Shown here piece after piece: positions 32,628-34,363 of a DNA stretch of 34,363 nucleotides; position 1 is the stretch's first letter, and the number at the start of each line of letters is the position of its first letter. This DNA comes from Selenomonadaceae bacterium. Lineage in GTDB: Bacteria; Bacillota; Negativicutes; Selenomonadales; Selenomonadaceae. The stretch is taken from positions 1-34,363 of the forward strand of contig JAFPVP010000069.1 of assembly GCA_017412925.1 (NCBI GenBank), read 5' to 3'. Under the pieces are notes generated by a model. The model searched no databases, had not been told where the DNA came from, and saw nothing but the letters and a program-made list of their open reading frames with translations. A program made the position numbers and the translations under genes.

Positions 32628-33452
32628 TTAATTTGGAGACTTGACGAAAAACTTTTCGGCGAGGGTGTCGCTTATCGTGAAGTCGCCCAGCTCGTTTACA
32701 AATCGTGACGCGGCTCCGTGAAAATCACTGCCGCCCGTTATCAGCAGATTGTATTTCTTTGCCAAGAAAAAGTAATGTTGCGTTTCGTCGGGCTTATGGG
32801 AAGGATAATAGACCTCCAGCCCGTCCAATTTTTTACACAGCTCCTCGACAAGTTCCTCATCGCCAACAAGTTTAGGATGCGCCAGCGTAGCCACGCCGCC
32901 CGCTTGATGAATCACGTCAATAACTTCGTCGACTTCAGGCAAATAGCGTGGCACATAGGCGGGGTTGCCCTTGCCCAACATCTTTTCAAAAACTTCGCGA
33001 ACATTTCTAAACGCGCCGACTTTAACCAGTGCTCTAGCGATATGCGCCCGCCCGATTGAGCGGCTCGTGCCCGCGACTTTCAAAACGTCAGCCTCGCGAA
33101 TATTGAACCTCTTCGATTGAAGGATATTGATAATTTCGCTAAATCTCTCCCAACGTGCCTCAATAATTTTGTCAATCATTTCCAAAAGGGCTTCGTTATA
33201 AATGTCAATGTTATAGCCGACAATGTGAATGTCCCTTTCGGGGTGGTTCGCGCTGAGCTCGACGCCCGGAATTATATTAACGATTCTATCCGGATAGAGC
33301 CCGTTTTCATAAAGTTGGCGAACTCCGTCAATCGTGTCATGATCGGTGATAGCCAGATAATGTAGACCGATTTTCTTCGCTGCCGCCACGAGTTCTTCGG
33401 GCGAGTAGGATCCGTCCGAAAAATTTGTGTGGGTGTGCAAATCGCCGGCCAT
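32628..33452 (-). CDS. PHP-domain phosphoesterase, TrpH/YciV (RNase AM) type
   Basis: A 274-residue metal-dependent phosphoesterase. Motifs in order: DLHTHTNFSDGS (residues 4-15), AITDHDTIDG, GVELSA, a helical insertion at about 100-170 (RWERFSEIINILQ, RAHIARALV), TLAHPKL, and ITGGSDFHG. This matches the TrpH/YciV family, whose E. coli member is a 5'-3' exonuclease on short RNA and 3',5'-bisphosphonucleotides; relatives cleave pAp-like substrates. The ATG follows GGAGGGAAAA. It sits downstream of ymdB and spoVS on the same strand, with 71 bases after spoVS and no clear terminator between, so it may be cotranscribed with spoVS. Confidence 0.92.
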   Translation of the reverse strand: MAGDLHTHTNFSDGSYSPEELVAAAKKIGLHYLAITDHDTIDGVRQLYENGLYPDRIVNIIPGVELSANHPERDIHIVGYNIDIYNEALLEMIDKIIEARWERFSEIINILQSKRFNIREADVLKVAGTSRSIGRAHIARALVKVGAFRNVREVFEKMLGKGNPAYVPRYLPEVDEVIDVIHQAGGVATLAHPKLVGDEELVEELCKKLDGLEVYYPSHKPDETQHYFFLAKKYNLLITGGSDFHGAASRFVNELGDFTISDTLAEKFFVKSPN

Positions 33453-33523
33453 TAAATTTTCCCTCCGTTACTTCACGGCTTCAAAAAAACTAATTACTAA
33501 CAGCTAAAAAGCGGGGTGAGGAA

Positions 33524-33784
33524 TTAACGCGGTTCGACTATGAGCTTGATAGCAGTGCGTTCACTCCCGTCAATTTCGATGTCCGTAAAAGCAGGAATGC
33601 AGATGAGGTCTACGCCGTGCGGTGCCACGAAGCCGCGTGCAATGGCAACTGCTTTAACCGCTTGGTTCAGCGCTCCGGCACCTATCGCCTGCATCTCGGC
33701 ACTTCCGGTTTCGCGGATAACTCCCGCGAGTGCGCCGGCGACGGAATTGGGGTTAGATTTGGCTGATACCTTTAGGATTTCCAT
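33524..33784 (-). CDS. spoVS: Stage V sporulation protein S
   Basis: An 86-residue Alba-like protein of the SpoVS family. The family is conserved along nearly its whole length, and so is this protein (EILKVSAKSNPNSVAGALAG, AIGAGALNQAVKAVAIARGF, DLICIPAFTDIEIDGSERTA). In Bacillus it affects spore coat formation and septation; it also occurs in non-sporulating Firmicutes, probably as a nucleic-acid-binding regulator. The ATG follows GGGAGGAGGA. A sigma-H-like promoter lies about 90 bases upstream. Its neighbours ymdB and a PHP enzyme are typical for Firmicutes. Confidence 0.97.
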   Translation of the reverse strand: MEILKVSAKSNPNSVAGALAGVIRETGSAEMQAIGAGALNQAVKAVAIARGFVAPHGVDLICIPAFTDIEIDGSERTAIKLIVEPR

Positions 33785-33874
33785 GATTGATCCTCCTCCC
33801 TTGTTGCATTTTGGTGTTGTAGTGGTTTTCTACCTGCTGCGGCTCCTTCTGCGTCTAAAATGTCTTTCCTGTTA

Positions 33875-33901
33875 ATTCTTCAAACTTAAAGTAAATCCTT
33901 C
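33875..33901 (-). promoter_or_regulatory. Sigma-H-like promoter of spoVS
   Basis: On the minus strand, GAAGGATTT (33893-33901), an 11-base spacer and GAAGAAT (33875-33881). This fits the sigma-H consensus RnAGGAwWW, 11-12 bases, RnnGAAT at every fixed position. spoVS is a known sigma-H target in Bacillus, which supports the call. A leader of about 85 bases follows. Confidence 0.65.
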
Positions 33902-33952
33902 ACATTTCCTAACCGATTTTGTCATATATTTTATTATAGTAAGCGATATTTT

Positions 33953-34108
33953 TTATTTATGGCTTTTCTCTCTGATAAGGACGCGCTCAATCTTTGTCGG
34001 CTTGTTCGGCACGGCACAATAGATAGCCGCTCCCTCCGCAACTTCAAATTTGCTCGGTCGTCCCGTTAAAAGTTTCTTTACCACTGGCTCAATCGCCATG
34101 TCCAAAAT
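33953..34108 (-). pseudogene. Diverged partial copy of the 3' end of ymdB
   Basis: Bases 33961-34108 repeat 34120-34288 of the intact gene. There is one 21-base (7-codon) in-frame deletion and about ten substitutions, most of them synonymous or conservative (V/I, F/L). The copy stays open for 48 codons (33953-34099, starting MAIEPVVKKLLTGRP and ending REKSHK then stop). It has no good ribosome site. It lies between ymdB and the spoVS promoter. Confidence 0.85.
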
Positions 34109-34111
34109 TTT

Positions 34112-34363
34112 TTACTTAAGGCTCTTCTCTCTGATAAGGACGCGCTCAATCTTTGTCGGCTTGTTCGTCTTGTCGTTAATGTCAATCTGCACGGCGCAAT
34201 AGATAGCCGCTCCCTCCGCAACTTCAAATTTGCTCGGTCGTCCTGTTAAAAATTTCTTTACCACCGGCTCAACCGCCATGCCCAAAATAGAATGTTCCGC
34301 GCCGACCATGCCCAAATCGCTGATGTAAGCCGTGCCCTTCGGCAAAATTCTTTCGTCCGCCGT
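34112..34363 (-). CDS. ymdB: YmdB-family metallophosphoesterase, C-terminal part
   Basis: The last 83 codons of a gene whose start lies beyond the window edge. The reading TADERILPKGTAYISDLGM, followed by VGAEHSILGM, is the conserved C-terminal block of the YmdB (TIGR00282) family, including the Asp of the second half of the active site. YmdB is a dinuclear-metal phosphodiesterase acting on 2',3'- or 3',5'-cyclic nucleotides and binds RNase Y in Bacillus. It ends VLIREKSLK. rny would be expected further upstream but is outside the window. A partial copy of its 3' end follows 3 bases after the stop. Confidence 0.9.
   Translation of the reverse strand, partial: TADERILPKGTAYISDLGMVGAEHSILGMAVEPVVKKFLTGRPSKFEVAEGAAIYCAVQIDINDKTNKPTKIERVLIREKSLK

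Overview
The window looks like chromosomal DNA of an anaerobic, diderm Firmicute of the class Negativicutes, probably Selenomonadales. This is inferred from gene content rather than from a marker gene. The evidence is firmicute-type housekeeping genes (yybS-gdpP, spoVS next to ymdB), pyruvate:ferredoxin oxidoreductase, and a periplasmic c-type cytochrome nitrite reductase with System I cytochrome c maturation genes. Coding density is high and almost every real gene has a good Shine-Dalgarno sequence. No rRNA, tRNA, CRISPR array or intact mobile element is visible.

Layout. 1-3420 (minus): an acyl-CoA synthetase-like gene followed by proS. 3500-4600: a flavoprotein gene divergent from an HxlR-type regulator, with a shared promoter region. 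4600-5300: a gene-poor gap with two possible tiny ORFs. 5300-9820 (plus): yybS, gdpP and a multi-pass membrane protein. 9965-10312 (minus): an HPr-like protein lacking the phosphorylatable histidine. 10.4-11.1 kb: AT-rich debris with a probable integrase fragment. 11.1-17.7 kb (plus): PHP phosphatase, radical SAM/SPASM enzyme, ccmE, ccmF, nrfH, nrfA, i.e. haem and cytochrome c assembly feeding ammonia-forming nitrite reduction. 17.8-24.0 kb (minus): a three-gene operon of a CHASE2 membrane protein, a secreted FecR-like protein and a secreted 1310-residue TPR-CHAT protease. 24.1-28.7 kb (minus): nifJ-leuB. 29.0-32.5 kb (minus): a MEMO-like/AMMECR1 fusion, a small exported Ada-type zinc protein, fmt and ruvB. 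32.6-34.4 kb (minus): the end of ymdB, spoVS with a sigma-H-like promoter, and a PHP phosphoesterase.

Most interesting items. (1) The CHASE2/FecR-like/TPR-CHAT operon has a near-consensus promoter of its own and looks like a self-contained extracytoplasmic sensing and proteolysis module. It has no CRISPR, gasdermin or nuclease partner beside it. (2) Three different genes are each followed directly by a diverged partial copy of their own 3' end (9729-9880, 12870-13118, 33953-34288). I know of no standard explanation for three such cases in 34 kb. (3) The HPr-like protein keeps the Ser46 position but has Gly in place of His15, as a Crh-type regulator would. (4) CcmE carries the CxxxY rather than the HxxxY haem-binding motif. 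(5) The AMMECR1 fusion gene lacks its usual radical SAM neighbour and is followed by a small exported zinc-site protein instead.

All alignments and counts were done by eye; no database search was run.
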